Source: Klebsiella electrica (GTDB taxonomy: Bacteria; Pseudomonadota; Gammaproteobacteria; Enterobacterales; Enterobacteriaceae). Taken from it: 64,000 bases of DNA. The translations under genes and the position numbers were made by a program. Of the stretch, positions 45,559 to 57,971 are shown piece after piece; the first letter of the stretch is position 1, and the number at the start of each line of letters is the position of its first letter. The DNA lies in contig NZ_CP041247.1 of the NCBI RefSeq assembly GCF_006711645.1, positions 2,418,001 through 2,482,000 on the forward strand, read 5' to 3'. The notes under the pieces are model-generated. The model ran no database searches, was not told the origin of the DNA, and saw only the letters and a program-made list of their open reading frames with translations.

Positions 45559-47604
45559 ATGGCCGACAATAACCCCTTTTTGCGCGTCAGTCTGTTGCCT
45601 TATCAGGCACCCCATTTTGAGCTGATTGACGATACCCATTACCGACCGGCCTTTGATGAAGGGGTTCGCCGTCAACGGGCAGAGATTGCCGCGATAGTGG
45701 ATAACCCGGCGCCGGCGGACTTTGCCAACACGCTGGTCGCGCTCGAGCAGAGCGGTCAACTGCTGGCACGCGTCACCCGGGTGTTTTTCGCCATGGCCGG
45801 GGCGCATACTAATCCGACGATCCAGGCGCTTGATGAGCAATTTTCTGCTGAGCTGGCGGATCTGGGAAATGATATCTGGCTTAACGAGGCGCTGTTCCAG
45901 CGCGTGAAGCAGGTATGGCAGCAGCGTGACGCCTGGCCGTCAGATAGCGAGTCCCGTCGGCTGCTGGAGATCACCTGGCAGCGTTTTACCCTTGCCGGTG
46001 CGACCCTGGCCGCTACGCAAAAAACGGAGCTGCGGGTTTTGAATACCCAGGCGGCGGCTTTGCAGAGCCAGTTTCAACAGCGGCTGCTGGCGGCGGTTAA
46101 ATCCGGCGGCCTGGTGGTCGATGACGCAGAGCTGTTAGCGGGACTCAGCGCTGAGGAGATTGCCGAAGCCGCAGACGCCGCGCGGGAGAAAGGGCTGAGC
46201 GGCCGCTGGCTGTTGCCTTTGCTGAACACCACTCAACAACCGGCGTTGCTCGCTTTACGCCATCGCCAGACGCGTGAGAATCTGTTTGCCGCGGGCTGGA
46301 CACGTAATCAGAAGGGCGATGCGAATGATACCCGCGAGCTGGTACTGCGCCTGGCAGAGATCCGTGCCCGGAAAGCTGAATTGCTGGGCGTCGCGGATTA
46401 CGCCAGCTGGTCGATGGCCGACCAGATGGCGGCAACGCCCGAGGCGGCATTTGCGTTCATGCGGCGGATAGCCCCGGCGGCCCGGGCCAGAGCGGAGCGG
46501 GAGCTGGCGGATATCCAACGGGTGATTGATAGTGAGGGCGGCGGTTTTAAGGCTCGGGCCTGGGACTGGTTGTACTACGGCGAACAGGTGCGCCGGGCGA
46601 CGTTCGCCATCGATGAAGCACAGTTAAAACCCTATTTCGCCCTCGACCGCGTTTTACAGGACGGCGTGTTCTGGACAGCGTCGCAGCTGTTTGGTCTGCG
46701 TTTTGTCGAACGCTTTGATATTCCGCTGTATCACCCGGATGTCCGGGTATGGGAAATCTTTGACGCCAACGGGGAAGGCCTGGCGCTGTTTTACGGCGAC
46801 TACTTCTCGCGGGATTCGAAAAGCGGCGGGGCGTGGATGGACGTCTTCGTTGAGCAATCCACGCTGCTGGCGCAGCATCCGGTGATTTACAACGTCTGCA
46901 ACTACCAGAAACCGAAGGCCGGCCACAGTGCGCTGCTCTCCTGGGATGAGGTCATCACCTTATTCCATGAATTTGGTCATGCGCTGCACGGGCTGTTTGC
47001 CAGTCAGCGTTACGCCAGTCTGTCGGGGACCAATACGCCGCGCGATTTTGTTGAGTTTCCGTCGCAGATCTATGAGCACTGGGCCAGCGAACCGCAGGTG
47101 TTCGCCCACTATGCGCGCCATTATCAGACCGGGGAAGCGATGCCGGATACGCTGCGTGAGCGTATGCTGCGCGCGGCGAAGTTTAATAAGGGTTATGACA
47201 TGAGCGAGTTGCTGGCGGCGGCGCTGCTGGATATGCACTGGCATAGCCTCTCGTCGGCGGATATTCCGCGCGATGTCGATAGCTTCGAAGCGATGGCGTT
47301 GTGTCAGGAGCAAATGGACCTGGCCGCGGTGCCGCCGCGCTATCGTAGCAGCTACTTCTCGCATATTTTCGGCGGCGGTTATGCCGCAGGCTATTATGCC
47401 TATTTGTGGACGCAGATGCTGGCCGATGATGGCTATCAGTGGTTTGTTGAGCAGGGCGGCTTAACCCGCGAAAACGGCCAACGCTTCCGCGAGGCGATTT
47501 TGTCGCGCGGCAATAGCACGGATTTAGCTGAACTTTATCGCCAGTGGCGCGGGCACGATCCAAAAATTGAGCCGATGCTGGAAAATCGCGGACTGAGCGA
47601 GTAG
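45559..47604 (+). CDS. dcp: Peptidyl-dipeptidase Dcp
   Basis: 681 residues, same as E. coli Dcp. M3 family zinc peptidase: HEFGH in LFHEFGHALHGLFASQRY and the third ligand in FVEFPSQIYEHWA; C-terminus GGYAAGYYAYLWTQMLADDG highly conserved. It releases dipeptides from the C-terminus of oligopeptides in the cytoplasm. AGGAG is followed by three ATGs in a row; the last (45559) has the best spacing and matches the E. coli start. Confidence 0.95.
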   Translation: MADNNPFLRVSLLPYQAPHFELIDDTHYRPAFDEGVRRQRAEIAAIVDNPAPADFANTLVALEQSGQLLARVTRVFFAMAGAHTNPTIQALDEQFSAELADLGNDIWLNEALFQRVKQVWQQRDAWPSDSESRRLLEITWQRFTLAGATLAATQKTELRVLNTQAAALQSQFQQRLLAAVKSGGLVVDDAELLAGLSAEEIAEAADAAREKGLSGRWLLPLLNTTQQPALLALRHRQTRENLFAAGWTRNQKGDANDTRELVLRLAEIRARKAELLGVADYASWSMADQMAATPEAAFAFMRRIAPAARARAERELADIQRVIDSEGGGFKARAWDWLYYGEQVRRATFAIDEAQLKPYFALDRVLQDGVFWTASQLFGLRFVERFDIPLYHPDVRVWEIFDANGEGLALFYGDYFSRDSKSGGAWMDVFVEQSTLLAQHPVIYNVCNYQKPKAGHSALLSWDEVITLFHEFGHALHGLFASQRYASLSGTNTPRDFVEFPSQIYEHWASEPQVFAHYARHYQTGEAMPDTLRERMLRAAKFNKGYDMSELLAAALLDMHWHSLSSADIPRDVDSFEAMALCQEQMDLAAVPPRYRSSYFSHIFGGGYAAGYYAYLWTQMLADDGYQWFVEQGGLTRENGQRFREAILSRGNSTDLAELYRQWRGHDPKIEPMLENRGLSE

Positions 47605-47627
47605 AGCGTTTTATCGAGTAAAAGAGG

Positions 47628-47652
47628 ACCGGGCCCAGAGCCCGGTTTTTTT
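47628..47652 (+). terminator. Rho-independent terminator of dcp
   Basis: Perfect 7-bp stem ACCGGGC/GCCCGGT, 5-nt loop, then a run of T. 23 bp after the dcp stop. Confidence 0.92.
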
Positions 47653-47833
47653 ATCCATTTTGTTTCCCTAAAATCCCCCCAAAATAACGCTTTAAATTCT
47701 GCTAAATTGGCGTCGAAGTAGCAAAGAGGCGTTTGACATCCTCCCGTCCGTAAAACAGCGCGATGGCTGAAGGCCTGGAGAGTGGTGTATAATGCACGCA
47801 AATAAAACACATGGATAGGTGCAGGTATTTGTT

Positions 47834-48277
47834 TTGAAACGTTTTTCTTTTATTCTCCTGGTTTTTTTAGCCTTCACAGCAACAGCAGAATCTCGATATA
47901 ACGTCTGGCATAAACATAACGGGATAATGGCGGATACCACTCAAACACAGGATGGTCGCCCTGTACTGATTAGTTTTGCATACCAGGGAACTCCGGGAGC
48001 AAATCTGGTTGTTTCTTATACTGAATATGGTGACTGTAATCACAGTCGGCCAATAACCAAATTTCAGATTAATAATATAAGCGTTGATGCAAAAGAAAAG
48101 TGCTTTCCAATGAAGGGGAATATAAGAGCGCTTCACTATATCATTGAGGAATATAGCGTGTTGCAGTATTTTCATACTCAACTGGAAACCGGGTTTACGG
48201 TGATTCTGCAAAACAATATTCGTGTCTGGGTGGCTAATTATAATCACCCGAGAGCGGGGAACCTTTCGCTCTGGTAA
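47834..48277 (+). CDS. Hypothetical secreted protein, AT-rich orphan
   Basis: 147 residues from the TTG at 47834, which has AGG-type spacing upstream and gives a clean signal peptide (KRFSFILLVFLAFTATAES); a GTG at 47819 is also in frame. The mature protein has two Cys (YGDCNHS, KEKCFPM), probably a disulphide, and beta-rich composition. I recognise no family. Base composition is visibly AT-richer than in dcp and bla, with many A/T third positions, suggesting horizontal acquisition. Confidence 0.65.
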   Translation: MKRFSFILLVFLAFTATAESRYNVWHKHNGIMADTTQTQDGRPVLISFAYQGTPGANLVVSYTEYGDCNHSRPITKFQINNISVDAKEKCFPMKGNIRALHYIIEEYSVLQYFHTQLETGFTVILQNNIRVWVANYNHPRAGNLSLW

Positions 48278-48341
48278 TAAAAAGACGGCTACGTTTCCTT
48301 TCTCCGTTCGTCAGCGTCTTGCTAAAGCATAGTTCAGAACG

Positions 48342-48367
48342 AAAAAAGACCGCCCGTTCATGGGCGG
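48342..48367 (-). terminator. Minus-strand terminator downstream of a small ORF
   Basis: Minus strand CCGCCC, 6-nt loop, GGGCGG, then TCTTTTTTC. It could end a transcript coming from the small gene at 48542-48727. Confidence 0.75.
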
Positions 48368-48541
48368 CCGACCAATTAATAAAGTCAATACATCATCGTC
48401 ACATGGGGTGTCTTTAAGGCAACTCCCGCGCCTGGTGTGTAAAGCGCGAGGATAGTATTCCGCAGTATTATGAAGAGGATATGACACTCTTAGCGTGTGG
48501 AATGGTCTGTGCAGGAAAGGGAAATGGCGGTTTGCCGCCGT

Positions 48542-48727
48542 TCAATGGTGAACTGTACCGGGCTGGTGGTAATGCGCCATACCCTGTTTTGTCATGCACG
48601 TCGTCATGACCCCATCGAACCACATGCATTTATTCTGCACAATCCGTGAAGAGGGTCGGCTAAAAAATGCCCCGGCTATCAATGCCAGTATAAAGGCCAG
48701 AAACGGAATAATTTTATGTGTTCTCAC
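48542..48727 (-). CDS. Possible small exported or membrane protein (61 aa)
   Basis: Starts with GTG (MRTHKIIPFLAFILALIAG when read as Met), giving a basic N-terminus and a hydrophobic helix, followed by a short polar tail with two Cys (QNKCMWFD, MTTCMTKQ). A rho-independent terminator follows on this strand. No strong ribosome site is visible and no family is recognised. Confidence 0.4.
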   Translation of the reverse strand: MRTHKIIPFLAFILALIAGAFFSRPSSRIVQNKCMWFDGVMTTCMTKQGMAHYHQPGTVHH

Positions 48728-49143
48728 TGGTAAGCCATCCGGTATCGCAGGTCATGTCTGGCAATCTACACCATCAAGATGAATGTAAAGTGACGATCTT
48801 TTAGATCCTCAGCAAGTGGGCAAGAAATCCCCCTTTTTACCACGCTAATGGGCGTTCAGGAAAAAGGGGGTGAAATGACACTATCAACATTTCAAAAGTC
48901 ACAACCGGTAGGTATCGCGATGCACAATACCACTAAATCATCAACGTGGGCGTCAGTTGACCAGAGTATTTGGTTATGATGAATTCGCAGGCGTGCGGGA
49001 AAATCAGCGACACCCTGCGCGCTGCACGGCGTGGTTAAACAGAGGAATATTAACTCTTTGTCATTAATATTTTTTTGCTATTTATTTTCCTCCGCTTAGA
49101 CGAGAATATCCTCCGATAATAAAATGGCTGAAAAGGATCCGCT
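48728..49143. other. Intergenic region without recognised gene
   Basis: About 415 bp of mixed composition holding the presumed promoter of the 49144 gene. Very short open frames only. Confidence 0.4.
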
Positions 49144-49374
49144 ATGTTAGAAAAATACTTCCAGTTTGATGGCGATAGCGGCGACGCAGCTATCGAGAAG
49201 CATAAACGTTTGCTCGCTGTTCAGGCGGCATTAGAAATTTCGAAAGCCGCCGTCTCTTCATCAACCGCAAATTCCGGTATTCGTAGCCAGATGGATTTAC
49301 GCAATGTGGCTCAGGAAGTCGCCTCCTTAGCCGATGCCATTCAGGATGCGCTCGAAGGCTACGAGGAAAACTAA
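49144..49374 (+). CDS. Small acidic helical protein of unknown function (76 aa)
   Basis: ATG with AAGGAT upstream; a terminator follows the stop by 18 bp, so this looks like a complete one-gene unit. The product begins MLEKYFQFDGDSGDAAIEKH and is predicted mostly helical with an acidic C-terminus (EGYEEN). No membrane segment or Cys. Family not recognised. Confidence 0.65.
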   Translation: MLEKYFQFDGDSGDAAIEKHKRLLAVQAALEISKAAVSSSTANSGIRSQMDLRNVAQEVASLADAIQDALEGYEEN

Positions 49375-49392
49375 TCCCGGCCATCGCGTCAG

Positions 49393-49416
49393 GCCTCGCG
49401 TTGGCGAGGCTTTTTT
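49393..49416 (+). terminator. Rho-independent terminator
   Basis: Perfect 7-bp stem GCCTCGC/GCGAGGC with 4-nt loop, followed by TTTTTT. Ends the 49144 transcription unit. Confidence 0.92.
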
Positions 49417-49463
49417 ATTTCAGGAAGTGCGCATTCTCCGGGGGCTTCTGATGCGTTGCCCGG

Positions 49464-50339
49464 CTATGGCGTTTTCTCGTCTGCGGCCCAGTGCGCGACC
49501 AGCGTTTTGCCGATAGCCGCAATCTGTTTATTGCGCTCATCCATGGAGGCCGGCGTCCCGGTCAAATAAATCACCACGATACGCCCGGCTTTTCCGTCCG
49601 GGCCGAGAGCGGCAATGATCCCGCGTGAGCCGCGATTGCCGGCCCCGGTCTTATCGGCAATAAACCAGCCCGCTGGCAGCGCGGATCGTAACAGCGGCCC
49701 CGCCACTTTATCCTCGACCATCCAGCGCTGTAACTGCTGCTGCGAGGCGGGGGAAAGCACGCGGCCGATCAACAGATTTCGCAGTGTTCTGGCCATCGCT
49801 TGCGCAGTGGTGGTATCGCGTACGTCGCCCGGCCGCGCTTCATTGAGTTCCGTTTCCCAGCGGTCGAGTCGTGAAGTCTGGTCGCCGCTGTGGCGCAGGA
49901 AGGCGGTGAGTCCCTGCGGGCCGCCGAGGGTGGTCAGCAGCAGGTTTGCCGCCGTATTATCGCTCAGGGTAATGGCGGCGGCGCACAATTCGCCCACGGT
50001 CAGCCCAGCGGTAAGGTGTTTCTCCGTCACCGGCGAATATTCCACCAGATCCTGCTGCCGGTAGTGGATCCGGCGATCGAGCTGTTCTTCACCGGCATCG
50101 ACGCGCGACAAGACCGCGCCGCAGAGCAGCACTTTAAAGGTGCTCATCATCGGGAATCGTTCGTCCGGGCGATAGCCGGCCAGCAGCTGGCCGGAAGCCA
50201 AATCCAGTTCGGCATAGCCGACCCGACCCTGAAGCTGGCTTTCGGCATGTTTAACTGTCGCCACCGTGGCTTCATGCGCCCATCCGGGGAGCGCCAGGGT
50301 GGCTAACAATGGCAGAAGGGCGAATCGATATTGACGCAT
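49464..50339 (-). CDS. bla: Class A beta-lactamase, SHV/LEN/OKP-related
   Basis: 291 residues with signal peptide ([20 protein letters not shown], then AHE). Active-site elements: STFK at 66-69 (Ambler 70-73), SDN at 126-128, Glu162 in RWETELNEA (Ambler 166), KTG at 230-232; Cys77-Cys123 pair, Arg244 and Asp179 are kept. By eye it is about 70-75% identical to SHV-1, too far for an SHV/LEN/OKP allele, and has Asn at Ambler 240 where SHV-1 has Glu, plus a longer tail (AADEKTP). Expected to hydrolyse penicillins in the periplasm. No ampR neighbour; the lac and RecF-like neighbours show it is a chromosomal resident gene. Confidence 0.95.
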   Translation of the reverse strand: MRQYRFALLPLLATLALPGWAHEATVATVKHAESQLQGRVGYAELDLASGQLLAGYRPDERFPMMSTFKVLLCGAVLSRVDAGEEQLDRRIHYRQQDLVEYSPVTEKHLTAGLTVGELCAAAITLSDNTAANLLLTTLGGPQGLTAFLRHSGDQTSRLDRWETELNEARPGDVRDTTTAQAMARTLRNLLIGRVLSPASQQQLQRWMVEDKVAGPLLRSALPAGWFIADKTGAGNRGSRGIIAALGPDGKAGRIVVIYLTGTPASMDERNKQIAAIGKTLVAHWAADEKTP

Positions 50340-50633
50340 AGCGGAGTGTTTCCCTGGAGGTTGTTGTAGACCAGCAAAGCTGGCTGGTTTTTGCCGACGT
50401 CATGGAAAATAAAGAAAAAAACAACGGTAAATAAGCGCTGTGAAGATTCACAATTTCTCTTTTTTCCTTCATCATCAGCCAGTTTTTACCCGTAATAATC
50501 AATGCTTAGCTGAGTATATGAAAGAGTTTTTTTCATTCGGGCTGCGATGAACTATAAGAATGTACTGAAGGTTGAGTAAATGCTCTACGCCGTTGGCAAT
50601 CACGTATTAACCATTGAGCCATCCGGGAGGAAC

Positions 50634-50897
50634 ATGGTGGACCCGCTAATTAAGGTCATGCTGGTGGGGGGAAAGGCGGATGGCCTGCTGGTCAGCGTCG
50701 CCGGTACCGCGACGGAACTGTCCGTCACCGCCGCGCAGTATGGCGCGAAATCCGGCAACCCGCTGAGCTATCGGATTGTTTCACAAACGATCGATGATGA
50801 GCGCTATTTTTTCGGCGTGTTTAGCGAAAGCCATGACGATGCTGACAAGCTCAAACGCGTGGCCCTGACCCGGGGCATGAAAAAGTCTCTCCGCTGA
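50634..50897 (+). CDS. Hypothetical protein (87 aa) next to bla
   Basis: The ATG at 50634 has a strong GGGAGG five bases upstream, better than the in-frame ATG at 50580. The product has a beta-rich first half (MLVGGKADGLLVSVAGTATE) and a basic end (TRGMKKSLR). No family recognised. It precedes the RecF-like ATPase gene by 99 bp on the same strand and is divergent from bla. Confidence 0.65.
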   Translation: MVDPLIKVMLVGGKADGLLVSVAGTATELSVTAAQYGAKSGNPLSYRIVSQTIDDERYFFGVFSESHDDADKLKRVALTRGMKKSLR

Positions 50898-50996
50898 GTG
50901 CGTCCGCGCCGGGCGATTGATCTTCGCCCGGCCTGACCGTGTTATCATCCCCTTGTTTGCCACCGCCGTAGCACGGAGTTTTTCATCGGGAGCACC

Positions 50997-52097
50997 ATGA
51001 TTCACCATATCCACATACAAAATTTCAGGTCGGTCAGGGATATCGAACTGGAACTGGGCGCGCTCAATATCGTGTTTGGGCCGAATGGCTGCGGCAAGTC
51101 CAATATCTACAAAGCCATTCACCTGTTAACCGCCTCCGCTGACGGCAAGTTCTCCAGCTATATCAGCGAGGAGGGCGGCCTGGAAAATGTGATGTGGTCG
51201 GGGCGAACGGCGCCCACGGCGCGCCACCCGCGACGGTTGCAAATTTCCTGTCTGACCGGAGAGTTCGATTATGAACTTCAGGTGGGCTTCCCGGAAAAGC
51301 TGCCTTATCCCACCCAGTTTATGCTCGATCCGATTGTCAAAGAGGAGTCCATCTGGCTGGCGGGATTCTCCCGGCGACCTTCCGCCAGGGTTTTGCAGCG
51401 TAAAAACCAGGCTGCGTTCCTGCTCGATGTCAACGGCGAGAAAAATACCTTCACCGACACGATTTATGAAAATGAATCGATTTTTGGTCAACTGGGCGAG
51501 CCGCACCGCTTCCCGGAAGTCTCTCGCGTCCGGGAAACCATGCGCCAGTGGCGTTTCTACCACGAGTTTAATATCGGCCGCCATTCGGCGCTCCGCCATC
51601 CGACGGTAGGTTATCGTTCACCGGTCCTCGACAGCGACGGGCACAATCTCGCCGCCGCTTTTCAGACGATTGTCGAAATTGGCGCCGAAGAACTTCTGCA
51701 CGAGATTCTGGCCGCCGCCTTTCCGGAGTGCGCGTTTTTTTGCGAAAACGAAAACTCGCGTTTTTCGATTAAGATGCGGCGCAACGGGGTGTTTCGCCCG
51801 CTGCTGGCGGCGGAAATGTCGGACGGCACGCTGCGTTTTTTATGTCTGGCGGTCGCGTTGTTGAGTCCACGTCCGCCGGCATTTCTGGCGATCAACGAAC
51901 CGGAAAACAGCCTGCACCGGCAGATGTTCCCGGCGCTGGCCAGGCTGATTGTCGAAGCCTCACGCTATAGCCAGATCTGGTTGACCAGCCACTCTGCCGA
52001 GCTGGCGGCGCTTATCTCCGCGCAGGCCGCCAGCCGGATATACGAGCTGGAAAACAGCGACGGCGAGACGCGAATTAAAGCCGCGGTGGGCGGATAA
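50997..52097 (+). CDS. RecF/SMC-like AAA family ATPase
   Basis: 366 residues. N-terminal IQNFRSVRDIELELG and Walker A GPNGCGKSN, a signature-like region, Walker B FLAINEPENSLH, and the His-switch LTSHSAEL near the end: the layout of DUF4435/AAA_21 type ATPases annotated as RecF-like next to chromosomal blaSHV. No coiled-coil arm or nuclease domain is evident. DNA or RNA repair roles are guessed only from fold. The neighbourhood bla - ATPase - lacZ is the conserved Klebsiella one. Confidence 0.85.
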   Translation: MIHHIHIQNFRSVRDIELELGALNIVFGPNGCGKSNIYKAIHLLTASADGKFSSYISEEGGLENVMWSGRTAPTARHPRRLQISCLTGEFDYELQVGFPEKLPYPTQFMLDPIVKEESIWLAGFSRRPSARVLQRKNQAAFLLDVNGEKNTFTDTIYENESIFGQLGEPHRFPEVSRVRETMRQWRFYHEFNIGRHSALRHPTVGYRSPVLDSDGHNLAAAFQTIVEIGAEELLHEILAAAFPECAFFCENENSRFSIKMRRNGVFRPLLAAEMSDGTLRFLCLAVALLSPRPPAFLAINEPENSLHRQMFPALARLIVEASRYSQIWLTSHSAELAALISAQAASRIYELENSDGETRIKAAVGG

Positions 52098-52099
52098 TA

Positions 52100-52122
52100 T
52101 TAGCGGCCTGTCTGGCCGCTAA
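52100..52122. terminator. Inverted repeat after the RecF-like gene
   Basis: Perfect 9-bp stem TTAGCGGCC/GGCCGCTAA, 5-nt loop, 2 bp after the stop. Only short A/T flanks, so efficiency is uncertain. The remaining ~250 bp to the lacZ stop contain no gene; in particular no lacY remnant. Confidence 0.55.
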
Positions 52123-52346
52123 ATTGCGGTTTACGCGGCGTTGTTATAGCCAGCGGTCGGCAGCGCATTTTTCGTCCCGATACGGTTCACGATATTCCTG
52201 GGTTATTATACTCGTCATCATTCCAGTTGCCTGATATTGGCGGCATGCTGTTTCCGGCGTGATACTCGCCATCCCGGTCTTTTGGCCCGGTTTCTGCCCA
52301 TTTCCGCCACGCTGCATCCCGAATATGCGGGTATAGCCGTTTTAAA

Positions 52347-52362
52347 GGGGGCGCGAGCCCCC
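52347..52362 (-). terminator. Stem-loop downstream of lacZ
   Basis: Minus strand GGGGGC, 4-nt loop, GCCCCC, then TTTAAAA, about 10 bp after the lacZ stop. It fits the end of a single-gene lacZ transcript. Confidence 0.6.
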
Positions 52363-52371
52363 GTTGAGGGT

Positions 52372-55536
<3,165 letters not shown>

Positions 55537-55646
55537 TTATCAGGTATTTTTCTTCAGGCCGCAATACTGGCGAAAATGAAACCGACTCACGATCACGAAA
55601 CTCCAGGGTAAACGCTGATTTTTGTCGTCAATAAGACATAAAATGT

Positions 55647-55661
55647 TAGCGGGCGACATTT
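55647..55661 (+). promoter_or_regulatory. Candidate LacI operator 2 (lacI-proximal)
   Basis: TAGCGGGCGACATTT, partly palindromic with flanking AAATGT (AAATGT...ACATTT). Centre lies ~141 bp from the other site and 39 bp before the lacI start, suggesting autoregulation and DNA looping (inference). Confidence 0.55.
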
Positions 55662-55699
55662 GCCGTCATCAGACCAATTTTGCGCAGACAGGGGGGATT

Positions 55700-56764
55700 A
55701 TGCAGCGGCGTTCGGCAACCTTAGACGATGTGGCCCACGAGGCCGGTGTTTCGCAGCAAACGGTCTCCCGGGTGCTGAATCGTCCCGATGTAGTCTCCGC
55801 GCGGACCCGCGAGAAAGTGATCCGCGCGATGCAGGCGCTGCATTATGTTCCTAACCGTTCGGCGCAGCTGCTGGCGGGAAAAGCGGCGCCTTCAATTGGG
55901 CTGATTACGGCGTCGCTGACGCTGCACGCGCCGTCACAAATCGCCTCGGCGGTGAAAAGCCATGCTGGCGCTCATCAGCTGGAGGTATCCATCGCCATGC
56001 CGGAACGCAGCGACTACGCTTCACTGCAGACCCGGCTGGATGAGTTCCGTGCTCAGCATATTCGCGGCGCGATTATCAGCCTGCCGCTGGAGAGCAGCAT
56101 CGCGGAACGGCTGGTGAAGGAAAATCCCGATATTGCCTGTCTGTTTCTTGATGTGTCGCCGGAGACGGAGGTCTCCTGCGTGCGCTTTGATCATCGTGAC
56201 GGCTGCGGCGCCTGCGTGCGCCATCTCTGGGAACTCGGCCATCGCGAGTTTGGCCTGCTGGCCGGCCCGGAAAGCTCGGTCTCCGCCCGGATGCGCCTGG
56301 GCAGCTGGCGGGAAACATTGCATCGTCTGGGGATGAGCCAGGCCGTGACGGTATTTGGCGACTGGAGCGCCGCCAGCGGCTGGCAGAAAACCTTTGAGCT
56401 GCTTCATCTGCAGCCGCGGATCAGCGCCATCGTCGTGGCCAATGACCAGATGGCATTAGGGGTACTCAGCGCGCTGGCGCAGCTTAACCGCACCGGTCAC
56501 AGCGCCATCTCGGTCACCGGCTACGACGATACGGCGGACAGTCTTTACTTTCAGCCGCCGCTGACCACCGTGGCGCAGAACTTCGATCTGCTGGGTAAAC
56601 GCGCGGTGGAACTGCTGACCCAGCAGATGGCGGCGCCGCAGGTGCCTATTTGTGAACTGCTACCCACCCGCCTGGTCGTCCGTCAGTCAACCTGGCCGCG
56701 TGAGGGAGAGTCTCACCGCGAGCCGCTGATTGCCGAGCTCAAAGCGCTGGTGGATAAACTCTAA
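55700..56764 (+). CDS. lacI: Lac repressor LacI
   Basis: 354 residues from ATG 55700 (GGGGGGAT upstream); the frame is open to 55622 but the added residues precede the HTH unnaturally. HTH: TLDDVAHEAGVSQQTVSRVLN, hinge with PNRSAQLLAGK, then a periplasmic-binding effector domain similar to E. coli LacI (LHAPSQIASAVKS, LLAGPESSVSARMRL, VANDQMALGVLSAL, GYDDTADS). C-terminal helix for tetramerisation is short (EGESHREPLIAELKALV). Divergent from lacZ. Confidence 0.93.
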   Translation: MQRRSATLDDVAHEAGVSQQTVSRVLNRPDVVSARTREKVIRAMQALHYVPNRSAQLLAGKAAPSIGLITASLTLHAPSQIASAVKSHAGAHQLEVSIAMPERSDYASLQTRLDEFRAQHIRGAIISLPLESSIAERLVKENPDIACLFLDVSPETEVSCVRFDHRDGCGACVRHLWELGHREFGLLAGPESSVSARMRLGSWRETLHRLGMSQAVTVFGDWSAASGWQKTFELLHLQPRISAIVVANDQMALGVLSALAQLNRTGHSAISVTGYDDTADSLYFQPPLTTVAQNFDLLGKRAVELLTQQMAAPQVPICELLPTRLVVRQSTWPREGESHREPLIAELKALVDKL

Positions 56765-56791
56765 GCGGATTGCGGTTTAACTTTTATTGAA

Positions 56792-56914
56792 GATAACTAT
56801 GCTAGCGTACGGTCAGACGTAGAAGGAGATGGACATTGCCTCTGCGTAAAATGCAAAACACAATCTATCCATGCAAGCATTTATTCACCGCCAGCTATCT
56901 GGCGGTTTTTTTTT
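56792..56914 (+). ncRNA. lacI-downstream terminator, possibly part of a small RNA
   Basis: A strong terminator (CCGCCAG at 56888, 4-nt loop, CTGGCGG, nine T) sits 124 bp after the lacI stop. Between them is a TATGCT box (about 56798) preceded at 16 bp by TTTAAC, so a short ~100-nt transcript could start here. A TTG-initiated frame with AGGAG upstream (56836) overlaps it, but reads through the terminator stem. Terminator certain; a separate RNA is a guess. Similarity to known sRNAs was not recognised. Confidence 0.4.
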
Positions 56915-57268
56915 GCCGCTATTTCCGCATTTGTCACCGCTATTTTCTTTTATTCTGCACTTTGCGCATTAATTGCGCATCCGGAAGAATAAACGCTCTG
57001 TTTTTCACGGGGTGGTGCGATGGTTCTCGCGGGTTATAGTTTTTAAACCAGAATAAAATGCTACTGAGCAGGGGCGGGGGATCCGGGTTAAAAAAGATCT
57101 CCAGCAAGCGCGACATTAACGCCTGACTCGCCAGCGACAGAACGAAAACAAATCCTTTATTCTGCGATGTGGTGATTTCCAGCGGGGGAAAGGTATGCCG
57201 TTTGCAGCTAACTCATTGACACGACAGGCAAAGGGATCTGAATAAAAATTGTTCTCATAGACAAAAGT
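56915..57268. other. Intergenic region without recognised gene
   Basis: About 350 bp after the terminator with no credible reading frame or repeat; precedes the yagU promoter. Confidence 0.4.
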
Positions 57269-57282
57269 GTGATCGCGATCAA
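57269..57282. promoter_or_regulatory. FNR/CRP-like site upstream of yagU
   Basis: GTGATCGCGATCAA; read on the minus strand TTGATCGCGATCAC matches the FNR consensus TTGATNNNNATCAA at 9 of 10 fixed positions. The wider TGTGATCGCGATCA also fits a CRP half-palindrome. Centre is ~77 bp upstream of the yagU ATG, consistent with an activator site. Confidence 0.55.
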
Positions 57283-57351
57283 TATGCCATACCATGAGTA
57301 ATATTAAACATAGCTAATGTATTCATTCGAAAAATAATCAGGTGGTAATTA

Positions 57352-57915
57352 ATGGCTATCAAGGATTTTTTTGCACAAACGGAACCTGGGCGCCGACGTT
57401 ATGGCGTGGCATTAGGGGTTGGGATCGTTGCGGGTCTGATGTCGGCATTTGTGAAGTGGGGGGCTGAAGTTCCGTTACCGCCCCGTACTTTCTCCGGGGG
57501 CAGGGATGAATTTAACCCGCCTTATCTTTTTTTACGTGATTACCTTGGGATTGATCCGACTCACACCGTTTATACCTTTTCGGAACACATCATCAATCCG
57601 GTGATGGTCACGCATATTATTTTCTCGCTGGTCTTTGCCATTGGCTATTGCCTGGTGGCGGAAGTGTTCCCCAAAGTGAAATTATGGCAAGGGGCATGGG
57701 CGGGTATTGTCGCCACCATCGCCGTTCACTGGATCTCTTTCCCTTTATTAGGTCTGACGCCTTCTCTGCTTCATATTCCCGCCGATGAATATATTTCGGA
57801 ACTGGTCGGGCATATTTTCTGGTTCTGGGCGATAGAGATGATCCGTCGCGATCTGCGAAACCGCATTACGCATGAACCTGATGCCGAAGTTGCGCTGAAT
57901 TCACCGTTCAGATAA
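57352..57915 (+). CDS. yagU: Inner-membrane protein YagU (DUF1440)
   Basis: 187 residues with three or four membrane helices. Matches E. coli YagU ([68 protein letters not shown]), about 17 residues shorter because of an internal loop. YagU is reported to contribute to acid resistance; no biochemical role is known. AGGTGG lies upstream of the ATG. Confidence 0.92.
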   Translation: MAIKDFFAQTEPGRRRYGVALGVGIVAGLMSAFVKWGAEVPLPPRTFSGGRDEFNPPYLFLRDYLGIDPTHTVYTFSEHIINPVMVTHIIFSLVFAIGYCLVAEVFPKVKLWQGAWAGIVATIAVHWISFPLLGLTPSLLHIPADEYISELVGHIFWFWAIEMIRRDLRNRITHEPDAEVALNSPFR

Positions 57916-57971
57916 TAGCGGGAAAAGCGATGTCAGTGACGGGCTCGCTACGGCGGGCCCGTTTTATCTCC

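Noticed and set aside
55561..55610. CRP-like site in the lacZ-lacI gap
   Set aside because: TGA and TCA half-sites are seven rather than six bases apart, so the match to the CRP consensus is poor.
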